Positions 30,259-39,149 of a DNA stretch of 64,000 nucleotides are shown piece after piece. Source of the DNA: Bacillus yapensis. GTDB lineage: Bacteria; Bacillota; Bacilli; Bacillales; Cytobacillaceae. Each line of letters starts with the position of its first letter. Positions within the stretch are counted from its first letter, which is position 1. A program made the translations under genes and the position numbers. Where the stretch lies: contig NZ_SUND01000003.1 of NCBI RefSeq assembly GCF_005280205.1, forward strand, positions 248,001 to 312,000, read 5' to 3'. Under the pieces are notes generated by a model, which searched no databases, was not told the DNA's origin, and was given only the letters and a program-made list of their open reading frames with translations.

Positions 30259-31527
30259 ATGAGTATGAAACCTCTTGCCTTTCGAATGAGACCACGAACA
30301 ATCGATGAAATAATTGGGCAGCAGCATCTTGTCGGTGAAGGTAAAATCATTCATCGAATGGTAAAAGCAAAGCAACTGTCCTCGATGATATTGTACGGAC
30401 CACCTGGAATTGGGAAAACCTCCATCGCTAGTGCCATCGCAGGCAGTACAAAGTTTGCTTTTAGAATGCTGAATGCCGTAACTAACAATAAAAAAGACAT
30501 GGAAATTGTCGCCGCAGAAGCTAAGATGTCAGGCAAAGTCATCCTACTCCTTGATGAGGTCCATCGCCTCGATAAAGGAAAACAGGATTTCCTTCTCCCA
30601 CACTTAGAAAATGGCTCAATCGTTTTAATAGGAGCAACGACGAGCAACCCATATCATGCGATTAATCCAGCCATTCGTAGTCGCTGTCAAATTTTTGAAC
30701 TCAAACCATTGGAGATAGAAGAAATTGTCCAAGCATTGAAGCGAGCAATCGAAGATGAAGAAAGAGGATTAGGTGATTACAAGATTGAGATCTCAGAGGA
30801 CGCTTTAAGTCATCTTGCAACTTCCTCGAACGGTGACGTGAGAAGCGCTCTTAATGCGTTAGAACTCGCTGTTGTTTCGACTGAAAAAGATGAAGATGGA
30901 ATTACTTGTATCGACCTCGCAACAGCTGAGGAATGTATGCAAAAGAAAAGCTTTACCCATGACAAAGATGGAGACGGACACTACGATGTTCTCTCAGCCT
31001 TTCAAAAATCGATTAGAGGTAGCGATGTCAATGCTGCCCTCCATTATTTAGGTCGATTAATTGAAGCAGGAGATTTACAGAGTATTAGTAGAAGAATGCT
31101 CGTAATCGCCTATGAGGATATCGGTCTAGCAAGTCCACAAGCCGGGGCAAGAACCTTAGCTGCAATAGAAACCGCCGAACGAGTTGGGTTCCCTGAGGCT
31201 AGAATACCTCTAGCAAATGCCGTCATCGAACTATGCTTGTCACCGAAATCGAACTCTGCCATTATGGCGATTGATCAGGCAATCTCTGACATTCGTAAAG
31301 GAATAAGCGGCGAGGTACCAGATCATTTAAAGGATGCCCATTATAAAGGCGCGAGCGAGCTAGGAAGAGGCATAGATTATTTATATCCACATGACTATGA
31401 AAATGGTTGGGTGCAGCAACAATACCTTCCTGACCGGATTAAAAATAAAAAATATTACGCACCAAAGACAACTGGAAAGTTTGAGCAAGCTTTGGCTAGT
31501 GTGTATGAGAAGCTTTCAAAAAAATAA
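30259..31527 (+). CDS. rarA: Replication-associated recombination ATPase RarA (MgsA/YrvN)
   Basis: AAA+ ATPase of the RarA/MgsA/WRNIP1 group acting at stalled replication forks. The start MSMKPLAFRMRPRTIDEIIGQQHLVGEGKIIHRMV leads to Walker A GPPGIGKTS (residues 47-55) and Walker B VILLLDEVHRL, with the C-terminal tetramer domain (DIGLASPQAGARTLAAIETAERVGFPEARIPLANA). 422 residues. An upstream start at 30238 has no ribosome site; GGAGAG before the ATG at 30259 does. It stands opposite to the cymR unit. Confidence 0.94.
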   Translation: MSMKPLAFRMRPRTIDEIIGQQHLVGEGKIIHRMVKAKQLSSMILYGPPGIGKTSIASAIAGSTKFAFRMLNAVTNNKKDMEIVAAEAKMSGKVILLLDEVHRLDKGKQDFLLPHLENGSIVLIGATTSNPYHAINPAIRSRCQIFELKPLEIEEIVQALKRAIEDEERGLGDYKIEISEDALSHLATSSNGDVRSALNALELAVVSTEKDEDGITCIDLATAEECMQKKSFTHDKDGDGHYDVLSAFQKSIRGSDVNAALHYLGRLIEAGDLQSISRRMLVIAYEDIGLASPQAGARTLAAIETAERVGFPEARIPLANAVIELCLSPKSNSAIMAIDQAISDIRKGISGEVPDHLKDAHYKGASELGRGIDYLYPHDYENGWVQQQYLPDRIKNKKYYAPKTTGKFEQALASVYEKLSKK

Positions 31528-31528
31528 A

Positions 31529-31560
31529 CAAGAAAAACCGCACGGATGCGGTTTTTCTTG
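31529..31560. terminator. Bidirectional terminator between rarA and the ABC operon
   Basis: A perfect 14-bp stem (CAAGAAAAACCGCA with TGCGGTTTTTCTTG), loop CGGA, A/T runs in both directions. It serves rarA on the plus strand and the ABC permease on the minus strand. Confidence 0.88.
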
Positions 31561-31565
31561 TTTTA

Positions 31566-32525
31566 TTAAGCCGCCACATCCCTTTTCTTGAACACAAAAT
31601 GTGCTAAGAACTGGAAGATTGCAAAATAGACGACGAGCATGATAATGGAAAACGTCAATGTCATTCCTTCTACAAGAGGTTGCCCTTCAAAATACTGAGT
31701 TAGGTCAGTATTAGCAAACAGAATATATTTAGCCCAATCAAATTTCATTGCAACAAGCATTGTAATTTGTGAGCCAGTAAACATCAAGAATAGAGATATT
31801 CCAATGGCAAGGGAACTGTTGCGGAAAACAGCCGATATCATGAAAGCCATTGTCGCTAGCATGATCATGCTAATCGATTGCAAACCATAAGTGATAACAA
31901 GATGGACAAACATACTTTGCTCTTTTACCGTTCCTTGATGATAATTCAAATATGGATTCGATGTATCTGGCGCTCCGAATAGGGCTAAGCCTAATAGAGA
32001 CGAATAAGCAAAGGTTACAGCTAATAGAATCAGAGCAAATATTAGTATAGTTGCATATTTGCTAACTAGAATTTTCCCTCTATTAATTGGTCTAATTAAT
32101 AGAAGCTTAATCGTTCCCCAATTAAACTCACTCGCAACAATTCCAGCAGCAATAATGATCGTAAACATACCAGCAAATTCAATAATAGGAAGCAGATCTG
32201 TTACAAACTCCCAAACAGAATAGTCTACATTTGGAGAGAGATTGTGCTCAATACGGTATTCATTAACAGCGATTTGTTCTTTATAATAGGTTAATTCTGC
32301 AGCAGGAACTTGCCCTTCCAATTCGTCCATCTGTTTCTTGAGGTCCGCATTTTCCATCTGTAGCCCTTGCTTCCACTCAGTATTATCTGGGACTGTGCCC
32401 CCACTTGATTGAAATTTGATAAAAGCACCTGCTACCGTTGTTATCAAAATGAGTAAGCCAATCATGACAAAGGTTCCAGGTCGCTTAAATATCTTTAAAA
32501 GTTCATTTTGAATTAACTTAAACAT
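31566..32525 (-). CDS. ABC-2 type transporter permease
   Basis: A 319-residue membrane protein: basic start (MFKLIQNELLKIFKRPGTF), one helix, a large extracytoplasmic loop (about residues 45-105, predicted coiled coil ENADLKKQMDELEGQ), then five helices, as in ABC-2 permeases with a split first helix. It is last in the operon and overlaps the ATPase gene before it, which is surely its partner. Start at ATG 32525 with AAGGTG six bases upstream. Substrate unknown; antimicrobial peptide export or sensing is typical for such units. Confidence 0.85.
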   Translation of the reverse strand: MFKLIQNELLKIFKRPGTFVMIGLLILITTVAGAFIKFQSSGGTVPDNTEWKQGLQMENADLKKQMDELEGQVPAAELTYYKEQIAVNEYRIEHNLSPNVDYSVWEFVTDLLPIIEFAGMFTIIIAAGIVASEFNWGTIKLLLIRPINRGKILVSKYATILIFALILLAVTFAYSSLLGLALFGAPDTSNPYLNYHQGTVKEQSMFVHLVITYGLQSISMIMLATMAFMISAVFRNSSLAIGISLFLMFTGSQITMLVAMKFDWAKYILFANTDLTQYFEGQPLVEGMTLTFSIIMLVVYFAIFQFLAHFVFKKRDVAA

Positions 32526-33444
32526 GTAAAACACCTTCTTTTTCCGTAGTGACCTCTAAGAATCGATCTTCTAGCGATTTCGTAATCTCGTGGATTCCAT
32601 AGATTAGAATATCTTCGTTAACAAGACTTTTTACCACAAGTGGGACGTCTTCCTTCTGGATAGTCGCTGCTAAGCCAGAAGATGTCAATTCGAAGCTGAT
32701 ATGTGGATATGTAGGTTTTAGAATTTCGATTGCTTTCTCTCCTGAACTAATTTCAAATTCAAAAACCTTCTCTACGCCATTGACAAAATCATGTACAAGC
32801 TGAACATCTACTAGCTTCCCTTGTTGAATAATTCCGATCCGATCACACATCATTTCCATTTCAGCTAAAAGGTGACTCGAGACAATGACAGCCATATTTC
32901 GTTCTCTTGCTAACATACGAATATGATCCCTAATTTCACGAATACCGGCAGGGTCTAAACCATTTGTTGGTTCATCTAATATCAAAATATCAGGGTCGTG
33001 AAGAAGACATTGTGCCAGTCCAAGACGCTGTCTCATCCCAAGTGAATATGTTTTTACCTTATCCTTGATTCGATCGGTCAAACCGACTAGTTCTACAACT
33101 TCGGCAATTTTCTTCTTATCAACACCGGAAGACATTCTAGCAAAATGAACAAGGTTATCGTAACCACTCAAGAATTTATACATTTCTGGATTCTCTACGA
33201 TTGCGCCAATATGCTTTACTGCCTTTTCAAAATCAGTTTTAATGCTGTTTCCAGCTATTTTGATATCACCGTCCGTAATTCCCATGAGCCCTACTATCAT
33301 TCGAATCGTTGTTGTTTTTCCGGCTCCGTTTGGGCCAAGAAAACCAAATACTTCTCCCCGATGTACGTCAAAACTAATTTGATCAATAATCGTTTTCCCT
33401 TTGATTTTTTTTGTCACATTTTGAATTTCTACTACTGCACTCAT
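32518..33444 (-). CDS. ABC transporter ATP-binding protein
   Basis: A 308-residue ATPase: Walker A GPNGAGKTT, signature SLGMRQRLGLAQ, Walker B ILILDEPTNGLDP, H-loop VSSHLLAEME. The C-terminal 90 residues (KVFEFEISSGEKAIEILK...) are the extra domain seen in BcrA-type drug and peptide ABC ATPases. The frame opens at 33480, but AGGAG about eight bases before the ATG at 33444 fixes the start (MSAVVEIQNVTKKIKG). Overlaps the permease gene. Confidence 0.88.
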   Translation of the reverse strand: MSAVVEIQNVTKKIKGKTIIDQISFDVHRGEVFGFLGPNGAGKTTTIRMIVGLMGITDGDIKIAGNSIKTDFEKAVKHIGAIVENPEMYKFLSGYDNLVHFARMSSGVDKKKIAEVVELVGLTDRIKDKVKTYSLGMRQRLGLAQCLLHDPDILILDEPTNGLDPAGIREIRDHIRMLARERNMAVIVSSHLLAEMEMMCDRIGIIQQGKLVDVQLVHDFVNGVEKVFEFEISSGEKAIEILKPTYPHISFELTSSGLAATIQKEDVPLVVKSLVNEDILIYGIHEITKSLEDRFLEVTTEKEGVLHV

Positions 33445-33458
33445 CGCACTACTCCTCT

Positions 33459-34145
33459 TCAAAATATTTGTTTCATCCACTCAATCACAGATAGTCCCTT
33501 TGTTTCTCTCAACTCTTCTACATTTTCGATCGCCCGAATAGCTCCATTCTGAATGGCAATAACCTCATCTAATAGCATTTCGATTTCATCAATTTCGTGG
33601 GTTGCAATGACAACGGTTTGATTCGCAAAATCGATATAGGATAAGAGCCCTTTGACAATCGATTCCCTTACCATTGGATCCAATCCGGAGAATGGTTCAT
33701 CTAATAGTAGAATAGGTGTATTACGTGCTAAAGTAACAACTAGTTTCAATCTAGCTCGATTTCCTTTTGAAAGTTGCTTTAATTTTTTATTTGGCTCTAG
33801 TTGCATAAATGCCACTAACTCTTCTGCTTTTTTCCAATCAAAGTCTGAAACTTGACTTGCTGAAAAATTGATCATGTCTTGCACAGTAAAAGCAGAATAA
33901 TAGAAATCTAATTCTGAAAGATAGGCAATATCAGCAGCTATTTTGCGATCTACTTTTTTTCCATTAACAGATACTGTTCCACTAGATGGGAATACAAGAC
34001 CAGCCATCATTTTTAAGGAAGTAGATTTCCCACTGCCGTTTGGTCCCAAAAATCCGTAAATTTTCCCTTTCTCGAGTGTGAAAGATACATCGTTCAATGC
34101 TGTTTCACGACCATACTTTTTTGTGACATGCTCAAATGAAATCAT
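33459..34145 (-). CDS. ABC transporter ATP-binding protein (YtrB-like)
   Basis: A 228-residue single-domain ATPase: [27 protein letters not shown], Walker [10 protein letters not shown], signature [12 protein letters not shown], Walker [15 protein letters not shown]-loop ATHEIDE. The signature (LSKGN) is the variant seen in YtrB/YhcG-type ATPases that go with GntR regulators of the YtrA group. It lies directly after the GntR gene with a four-base overlap and most likely serves the permease at 34519-35289. Confidence 0.87.
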   Translation of the reverse strand: MISFEHVTKKYGRETALNDVSFTLEKGKIYGFLGPNGSGKSTSLKMMAGLVFPSSGTVSVNGKKVDRKIAADIAYLSELDFYYSAFTVQDMINFSASQVSDFDWKKAEELVAFMQLEPNKKLKQLSKGNRARLKLVVTLARNTPILLLDEPFSGLDPMVRESIVKGLLSYIDFANQTVVIATHEIDEIEMLLDEVIAIQNGAIRAIENVEELRETKGLSVIEWMKQIF

Positions 34146-34513
34146 CCTCTGTCCTCCTTCTCCTCGAAGTTTTTCAATCCACTAATCATCTCCTCTTTCG
34201 TATAACCGAGCTCTTTCATGTTCTTTACAAAAACTTCAATGATTTCTTTCTGTAATCTTGATTTCAGCTCACTAATGATGTCTTTCGCTTCAGTGACAAA
34301 TGTGCCCTGCCCACGCTTTGTTTCCACGATTGCCATCCTCTCCAATTCGCTATAAGTTCTTTGAACCGTATTAGGATTTACCCCTGTTTGTATGGCCATT
34401 TCTCGAACAGATGGAAGTTTCTCCCCCGGTTGTATTTCCCCTCTAACAATTTGATGACAAATTCTATCAACAATTTGCCAATATATCGGTTTAGATGCCT
34501 GGAATTCCTCCAT
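34142..34513 (-). CDS. GntR family regulator, YtrA subfamily
   Basis: A short (123 aa) GntR-type regulator: winged helix near residues 15-75 ([56 protein letters not shown]), followed by only about 45 residues. This small C-terminal part, without an effector domain, marks the YtrA subfamily, which controls ABC operons and responds to cell-wall antibiotics. It is the second gene of a five-gene operon and should bind the palindrome at 35320-35345. ATG at 34513 has GAGGTG eight bases upstream; a GTG lies at 34522. Confidence 0.88.
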   Translation of the reverse strand: MEEFQASKPIYWQIVDRICHQIVRGEIQPGEKLPSVREMAIQTGVNPNTVQRTYSELERMAIVETKRGQGTFVTEAKDIISELKSRLQKEIIEVFVKNMKELGYTKEEMISGLKNFEEKEDRG

Positions 34514-34518
34514 ATTTA

Positions 34519-35289
34519 TCACACCTCAACTTTCCGCTCTAGAATCCAAACCGATGTTAAGAAAACGCCGACTGTAATCAGAATAGAGATGATGATACTT
34601 GTTAAGTGAAGTTCAGCTGTTTCAGGGAATATCGTGTTTTCTCCTAATTCTTTAGTAAAATCATGGAAATTAATTGTTCCCATTTCTTTAAAATCCTGAA
34701 CGGCCGGGATCTTGCTAATCAAATTCCCAAGAATTGTGACACTTAACCAGACAATCAATAAAACAAACCAACGTATTTGATTTAGAATAGGTATTCTTTT
34801 TAAAGCATGGTAGAGCGTCCAGTAAAAAAGCAACCATACCGTAAAATAGATGGATGATAGGAACATCCCTCCAGCCATAATATATAGATGGTCACTGAGC
34901 ATTTCTGATAAGCCGATAAATTCTCCTAAGTATTCCGTTCTAACAATAAAAACCTTTACAAGAATAATGGATACTAGTAAAGAAGCGACAAAATAAGTTA
35001 TACCTGCCGCAATTTTTGCTAAAAATAGCTTCCAGCCACGATTTGGATTATGTAGCCATAATTGACTTTGAGCTTCAACTTGTAAGGAAGTAAAGAGATT
35101 TGCCGGTAAATAAAAGACATGCAATACGATGATGATGAACGAGACTATCGCTGGTATGCTAGGTTCAGCAAAGTATTCTTTTAGCGCAAATGAAGCAATC
35201 ATCGCAAAAAAGATCAAAAATAAACCAATAATAAATCCATTGAAAGATAATTTTAAGTCTTTTATGTACAGGCCCTTAAAAGCTGTCAT
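34519..35289 (-). CDS. Multi-span membrane protein, probable ABC permease (YtrC/D-like)
   Basis: A 256-residue protein with six hydrophobic segments, starting MTAFKGLYIKDLKLSFNGFIIGLFLIFFAMIASF, in the manner of ABC-2 permeases. It heads the operon permease-GntR-ATPase-ATPase-permease, each gene overlapping or touching the next. B. subtilis ytr has ytrA first; here a permease comes before the regulator. The promoter region contains the YtrA-type palindrome. Substrate unknown. Confidence 0.78.
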   Translation of the reverse strand: MTAFKGLYIKDLKLSFNGFIIGLFLIFFAMIASFALKEYFAEPSIPAIVSFIIIVLHVFYLPANLFTSLQVEAQSQLWLHNPNRGWKLFLAKIAAGITYFVASLLVSIILVKVFIVRTEYLGEFIGLSEMLSDHLYIMAGGMFLSSIYFTVWLLFYWTLYHALKRIPILNQIRWFVLLIVWLSVTILGNLISKIPAVQDFKEMGTINFHDFTKELGENTIFPETAELHLTSIIISILITVGVFLTSVWILERKVEV

Positions 35290-35319
35290 TTTTTAACCTC
35301 CACCCTCGTGTTAGTGTTT

Positions 35320-35345
35320 TAGTGTTCTAGTTAAATAGTACACTA
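35320..35345 (-). promoter_or_regulatory. Palindromic YtrA-type operator
   Basis: On the minus strand: TAGTGTACTA-TTTAAC-TAGAACACTA, an inverted repeat with one mismatch per arm of ten bases. This is very near the AGTGTA-N12/13-AACACT site recalled for YtrA. Half-sites (TTAGTG) recur just downstream. It lies about 40 bases before the first gene of the GntR/ABC operon, implying autoregulation. Confidence 0.7.
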
Positions 35346-35449
35346 ATATTTTTCAAAACACAAACATTATTTGTAATAAATTCCATTCACATAGAATTCT
35401 CGACCTTCGGTGACGCTAAATAAAAAGACTTTTTGTAAGGAGTGATGAT

Positions 35450-35947
35450 GTGAAAAGTAGAAAGGATAAGTGGACCGAAGAAGAAAATCAAATGCTCAGA
35501 AGTATCGTTTTAGAGCATATTCAAATGGGTGCGACAAAAACAGCAGCCTTTAAAAGAGCAGCCAGTGTACTAGGTAGGACTTCTGCTGCTTGTGGTTACC
35601 GTTGGAATCATGTCTTAAATGAAACAGAAGTGCCTTCCACCGCCTCAACACAGCTACAGCTTCCACCTCCTAAGGAATACGTACAAACCTCTACTCCAGA
35701 GCTCGATTTAGACAAGGTTATTCTTTTTTTACAACAATTAAAGGAAAATAGGTCAACTGATGAAGACACGAATGAGAAAGAGGCACTTCTTAAAGAACGG
35801 AGCCACTTATTAGAAAAGAAAACTTCGCTTGAAAAAATCTATCTAGAGAAGAAAGAAAACTATCAAAAACTCCTTCAACAATACGAAACGTTTGCAAAAG
35901 TACTAAATGAATCACAAGAGCTTATTGGTGAGCGGAGCGTGCATTAA
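35450..35947 (+). CDS. RsfA family transcription factor (Myb/SANT-like)
   Basis: A 165-residue protein. The N-terminal 55 residues are a Myb/SANT-like DNA-binding domain (DKWTEEENQMLRSIVLEHIQMGATKTAAFKRAASVLGRTSAACGYRWNHV), and the last 70 a long coiled coil (KEALLKERSHLLEKKTSLEKIYLEKKENYQKLLQQYETF). That is the layout of RsfA/YlbO prespore regulators of Bacillus, which adjust sigma-F dependent genes. GTG start, with AAGGAG seven bases upstream. It stands alone with a strong terminator. Whether it is RsfA itself or a paralogue cannot be told. Confidence 0.83.
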   Translation: MKSRKDKWTEEENQMLRSIVLEHIQMGATKTAAFKRAASVLGRTSAACGYRWNHVLNETEVPSTASTQLQLPPPKEYVQTSTPELDLDKVILFLQQLKENRSTDEDTNEKEALLKERSHLLEKKTSLEKIYLEKKENYQKLLQQYETFAKVLNESQELIGERSVH

Positions 35948-35983
35948 AAAATTGGTCAGGCTCACTTTCTCAAAGCCAAAATT

Positions 35984-36027
35984 AAAGGACATACCATATT
36001 TTATCTGACAAATATGGTATGTCCTTT
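35984..36027 (+). terminator. Intrinsic terminator after the RsfA-like gene
   Basis: A perfect 18-bp stem (AAAGGACATACCATATTT and its complement) with an eight-base loop and following T-run. It may also serve the DUF2812 gene from the other side. Confidence 0.88.
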
Positions 36028-36080
36028 TATTGAACCGAAGCTTAAATTACTTCATCTTGCTTTTTAATATTTATAGTTAA

Positions 36081-37280
36081 TTACAATTGAAAGTCATAAC
36101 GATTCCTAAGTCGCATGTAATACAGCCATGTTCTGACTGTGAATGAACCAAAAATAATAATACAAAATAAATACATAATCGTATTTAGTAAACTCAATCC
36201 CGATGTACCATTATTAAGCATCCCAGCAATAAATATCACTAGGTATAAAATATACATGCTAACCAGAGGAAGAAACAAAATTGTATATGCGAATGCTACT
36301 TTTCTTGCATGTTTTAAGTGATGTAATTTATCACTATAGATTTTAGGGCGTTCCTCTTCTTGTGAAAATTCACGGCTCCATATCGTCCACTTTTGTAAAG
36401 AGGAGTAAGAAATAAAAACACTCTTCCAGCCTGCTTCTCTATGCATGTCGAAATAGCTTTCATTAGATATATTTTGATAATCAGCACAATAACTTACATT
36501 ACGAGGAGTACCCATGATAAAGTAGAAAGCTGTTCCTGTTCTACTGACTCGGTAAAGATTATATCCATATCTCTCCATGTTTTCGAGCCATTCTTCAAGT
36601 CTATCTGGAGAATACATCCACCCTGGCTTTCTTTTAACTACCATTTTACCTGAAAGTTTCAATTGCTTTTCTTTTTCCTTACTTAGTCTTCCTTCAGTAT
36701 GCTTACCACTTTGAAGTTTGCTGGTTTTTTCGCTAGTCAAATATTTGTTGGTTTTCTTAATAATGACAACTGAATAGATTGATAAAACAAATATTGCTAT
36801 TGCAAAGACCAATAAAGAGTATGTTAAAATCCACATTGGACTAGGGACAACTTCAACAGGTACATCTTGAAACAAAGAAGAGATCAGCAGACTAAGATTA
36901 AATATAGCAATACCCGATAAATAAATTAAGATACCACTGAAAATGTACATAATTGTCCTATTCCGTTTGATTATGCCATCGCGTACAGAAAAGGTTTTTA
37001 TTTGTTCAATAGGTTCTTCATTTGAGATTATGTACCATTTTCCACATTTTATAACCTCTGTCCAACCTTCATCTACTAAAGTCCTAGACAATGAAAAACC
37101 ATGCGGTTGATCGTATCCTATTCGGTATGTTACTGAATTCGACTTGCCTTGCTGAAAGAAAAAGCAACGCGTCCATTGATTCAATCCCACTAATAAATAA
37201 CCTTTTTTCGCCATCTCAGAAAGCCATAGTTCAGTTTTTTTAATGTCGTAGCTCCAAAATGGTTTAACTACTTTAATCAT
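36081..37280 (-). CDS. DUF2812 membrane protein (two DUF2812 repeats)
   Basis: A 399-residue protein containing two copies of the DUF2812 domain: MIKVVKPFWSYDIKKTELWLSEMAKKGYLL at residue 1 and the similar KPGWMYSPDRLEEWLENMERYGYNLYRV near 220. Each is followed by two hydrophobic helices (about 128-185 and 325-390). DUF2812 proteins are usually encoded with a PadR regulator, as here: the start overlaps the PadR stop by four bases (ATGA), with GAGGAGG inside the PadR end. Such proteins are thought to act in stress or membrane sensing; no activity is established. Confidence 0.85.
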   Translation of the reverse strand: MIKVVKPFWSYDIKKTELWLSEMAKKGYLLVGLNQWTRCFFFQQGKSNSVTYRIGYDQPHGFSLSRTLVDEGWTEVIKCGKWYIISNEEPIEQIKTFSVRDGIIKRNRTIMYIFSGILIYLSGIAIFNLSLLISSLFQDVPVEVVPSPMWILTYSLLVFAIAIFVLSIYSVVIIKKTNKYLTSEKTSKLQSGKHTEGRLSKEKEKQLKLSGKMVVKRKPGWMYSPDRLEEWLENMERYGYNLYRVSRTGTAFYFIMGTPRNVSYCADYQNISNESYFDMHREAGWKSVFISYSSLQKWTIWSREFSQEEERPKIYSDKLHHLKHARKVAFAYTILFLPLVSMYILYLVIFIAGMLNNGTSGLSLLNTIMYLFCIIIFGSFTVRTWLYYMRLRNRYDFQL

Positions 37281-37606
37281 AAAAAATCCTCCTCGTATTT
37301 TATGGCATTCTGGTGCAATTCTTTCAGTCTCTCTATCTCAGCAGCTATTAAATTTTTTCCAATCTCAGTAACCTCATAAACTGTTTTTCTTTCTTCATCA
37401 GCGAATACAGTGATTATCCCATCTTTTTGCATTTTGGTTAGTGTGCCGTAAACTGTACCAGAACCCAATCGAATTCGTGATCCTGAAATCTCCTCTACAT
37501 GTTTGACAATTCCGTATCCATGCCGCGGTATTGTTAAAGATATAAGAATATAAAATGCTGTTTCTGTCATTGGTAAGTACTTTTTTATAACTTTATCAAA
37601 GTCCAA
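37277..37606 (-). CDS. PadR family transcriptional regulator
   Basis: A roughly 109-residue winged-helix regulator: TETAFYILISLTIPRHGYGIVKHVEEISGSRIRLGSGTVYGTLTKMQKDGIITVFADEERKTVYEVTEIGKNLI is a textbook PadR domain (the GTVYGTL recognition helix is clear), with one C-terminal dimerisation helix. The frame allows GTG at 37615, but GAGGTGG five bases before the TTG at 37606 is the better start. Cotranscribed with the DUF2812 gene; the inverted repeat upstream is the likely operator. Confidence 0.88.
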   Translation of the reverse strand: MDFDKVIKKYLPMTETAFYILISLTIPRHGYGIVKHVEEISGSRIRLGSGTVYGTLTKMQKDGIITVFADEERKTVYEVTEIGKNLIAAEIERLKELHQNAIKYEEDFL

Positions 37607-37663
37607 TATGACCACCTCATTCGATTTACCTTTGTATTTTTTTATAATAAAAATAGCAAATTA

Positions 37664-37715
37664 ATATGTCACAAATAGATATGTCTCAATATGACTATAT
37701 CACGATGTGACATAT
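37664..37715. promoter_or_regulatory. Inverted repeat before padR, likely PadR operator
   Basis: ATATGTCAC (37664-37672) and its exact inverse GTGACATAT (37707-37715) flank AT-rich sequence with a further ATATGTC near 37680, about 60-110 bases upstream of padR. PadR proteins bind paired ATGT/ACAT elements, so this is a fair candidate for autoregulation. Confidence 0.5.
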
Positions 37716-37839
37716 ATATCAAGAGTATTTATTCCATATATTGGATTTAACTAAAAGAAAGGAATCTATATACATGACTAGCAACAGAGTTACTGCTATG
37801 AACTACATAGAAGTTATATTGCACAAATATAAAAAGCCC

Positions 37840-37869
37840 AATTTCTTAACATTAAAATTAAGAAATTGA
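37840..37869. terminator. Hairpin in the padR-nitrilase gap
   Basis: CAATTTCTTAA and its inverse TTAAGAAATTG (11 bp) around an eight-base loop. A tiny plus-strand frame (37774-37869, 31 codons, AAAGGAA upstream) runs into it and could be its gene, but I would not call that frame. Near 37948-37977 a phrase GGCAGTTAGTTCAACAAGG resembles an end of the accessory-region repeat. Confidence 0.45.
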
Positions 37870-37967
37870 ACCTTTAACATTAGTTAGGAATAGCGACTGA
37901 TTGCTGAAGAGCAAATCCCATTATTATGTTTGTCCCTATTAGCTTATTGAACCAAATGGCAGTTAGT

Positions 37968-38620
37968 TCAACAAGGACTATTGATCTTGTTTAATCCATT
38001 GGGAACTAAAACTTCTTTGGTTTCTAAATTTAGAATTCTTGTTCGTACATCATTCTTTGAAATGAATAAAACTGATCCATCCCTATCAATACAATAAGCA
38101 ATTGGTATCGAAACACCTGTATTTCCAAATGAACCGTCAGCATGACTGGTACCAATAATCATAGTGTGTATGTAATGGCAACCTTTTTTGCTTCAGCAAT
38201 CCATTCATCAAACTGTTCTGTACTAAACATACCTACACTAATTGGATGAACAATTAAATCAATATCATCAGATTCATCACTCTTTATACCTTGGATTATT
38301 ATCTCGTCGCAAAGAATGTGACCTATTTTCAAACCCTCTACTACCACAAAAGATGTTGGGCTATACTTTACCCTATCTTGAATAACATCACCCATACGAT
38401 TAATTATTATAGTTCTATCCTTCGGCTTCTCTTTTAATCTTCTGTGTCCACCAATAAAAACTGTATTATAATCTTTTGCTAAATTACAGGCTTGTTCTAC
38501 ATTTTCATTCAAATAACCTTCTGGAAATATAACTATGTCAACAGTAGGATTATTCTTTAGTTCATCTTCAAGTTGTTTAATATTTTTTTCTAATTTTGGT
38601 TGAATGATTAATAATTTCAT
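37968..38620 (-). pseudogene. Carbon-nitrogen hydrolase (nitrilase superfamily), frameshifted
   Basis: Two neighbouring minus-strand frames join into one nitrilase-type protein. The first (156 codons from ATG 38620 or GTG 38629) has the catalytic Glu in VIFPEGYLNE, a Lys in DRVKYSPT and the nucleophile Cys in GHILCDEI; it stops after EAKKVAITYTL. The second restarts four bases away, MIIGTSHADGSFGNTGVSIPIAYCIDRDGSVLFI, in the next phase. Inserting one or removing two bases near 38160 restores a continuous reading, so this looks like a single recent frameshift. It is either a decaying gene or a sequencing error. Substrate unknown. Confidence 0.75.
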
Positions 38621-38884
38621 TATAAACACCTTTCAATAATAGCGATAAGAATAATAATTCTGTATTTGATAACATAATCCTTCTTCAACTGCTTCGTTAA
38701 TCAAATAAGGAAATAGCTTCTGATCGACTTATTAAGGAATTTAATGATATTACCTACAAAGCATCAGGACAATGATTTAAATTATTTATCGCTTCTACCC
38801 ATATTACTTTCATTGTTATTTCACAAATAAGCTAAAATCGATTATACTGAACTAACTATCATATTCAAAAAGGAGGAATTTCCT

Positions 38885-39082
38885 ATGACTGAGAATAATC
38901 AATCACAAGAAGCTCCAAAAAAGAAAATCAGCCTGCAAGAGGCAATGAAGCAACAGCTTGAAAACAAAAAGAATCAGACCTCTACTGGTAAAGGAAAAAT
39001 GAATGCCGACCTTTCAACTAAAAAATTGAAAAGCCAGCAATCGAAAAAACCTAGCAATACCCGCAGAAAAATGGGTGTCTAG
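38885..39082 (+). CDS. Small basic hypothetical protein (65 aa)
   Basis: A 65-residue lysine- and glutamine-rich protein: MTENNQSQEAPKKKISLQEAMKQQLENKKNQTS, ending STRRKMGV-like. No membrane segment or cysteine. It has a strong ribosome site (AAAGGAGGAATTTCCT) and a terminator just after, so it is surely expressed as a single gene. I recognise the type as one of the small conserved Bacillus proteins without known role; composition is like spore-core or RNA-binding proteins, but that is inference. Confidence 0.7.
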   Translation: MTENNQSQEAPKKKISLQEAMKQQLENKKNQTSTGKGKMNADLSTKKLKSQQSKKPSNTRRKMGV

Positions 39083-39124
39083 TGAGGCACACATTCCCAT
39101 GGTACCAAAGTTAAGCTAACTGTT

Positions 39125-39149
39125 AAAAGCATTCCACCAGAATGCTTTT
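39125..39149 (+). terminator. Intrinsic terminator after the 65-aa gene
   Basis: Perfect 10-bp stem AAAAGCATTC with GAATGCTTTT, five-base loop, followed by T. Confidence 0.8.
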
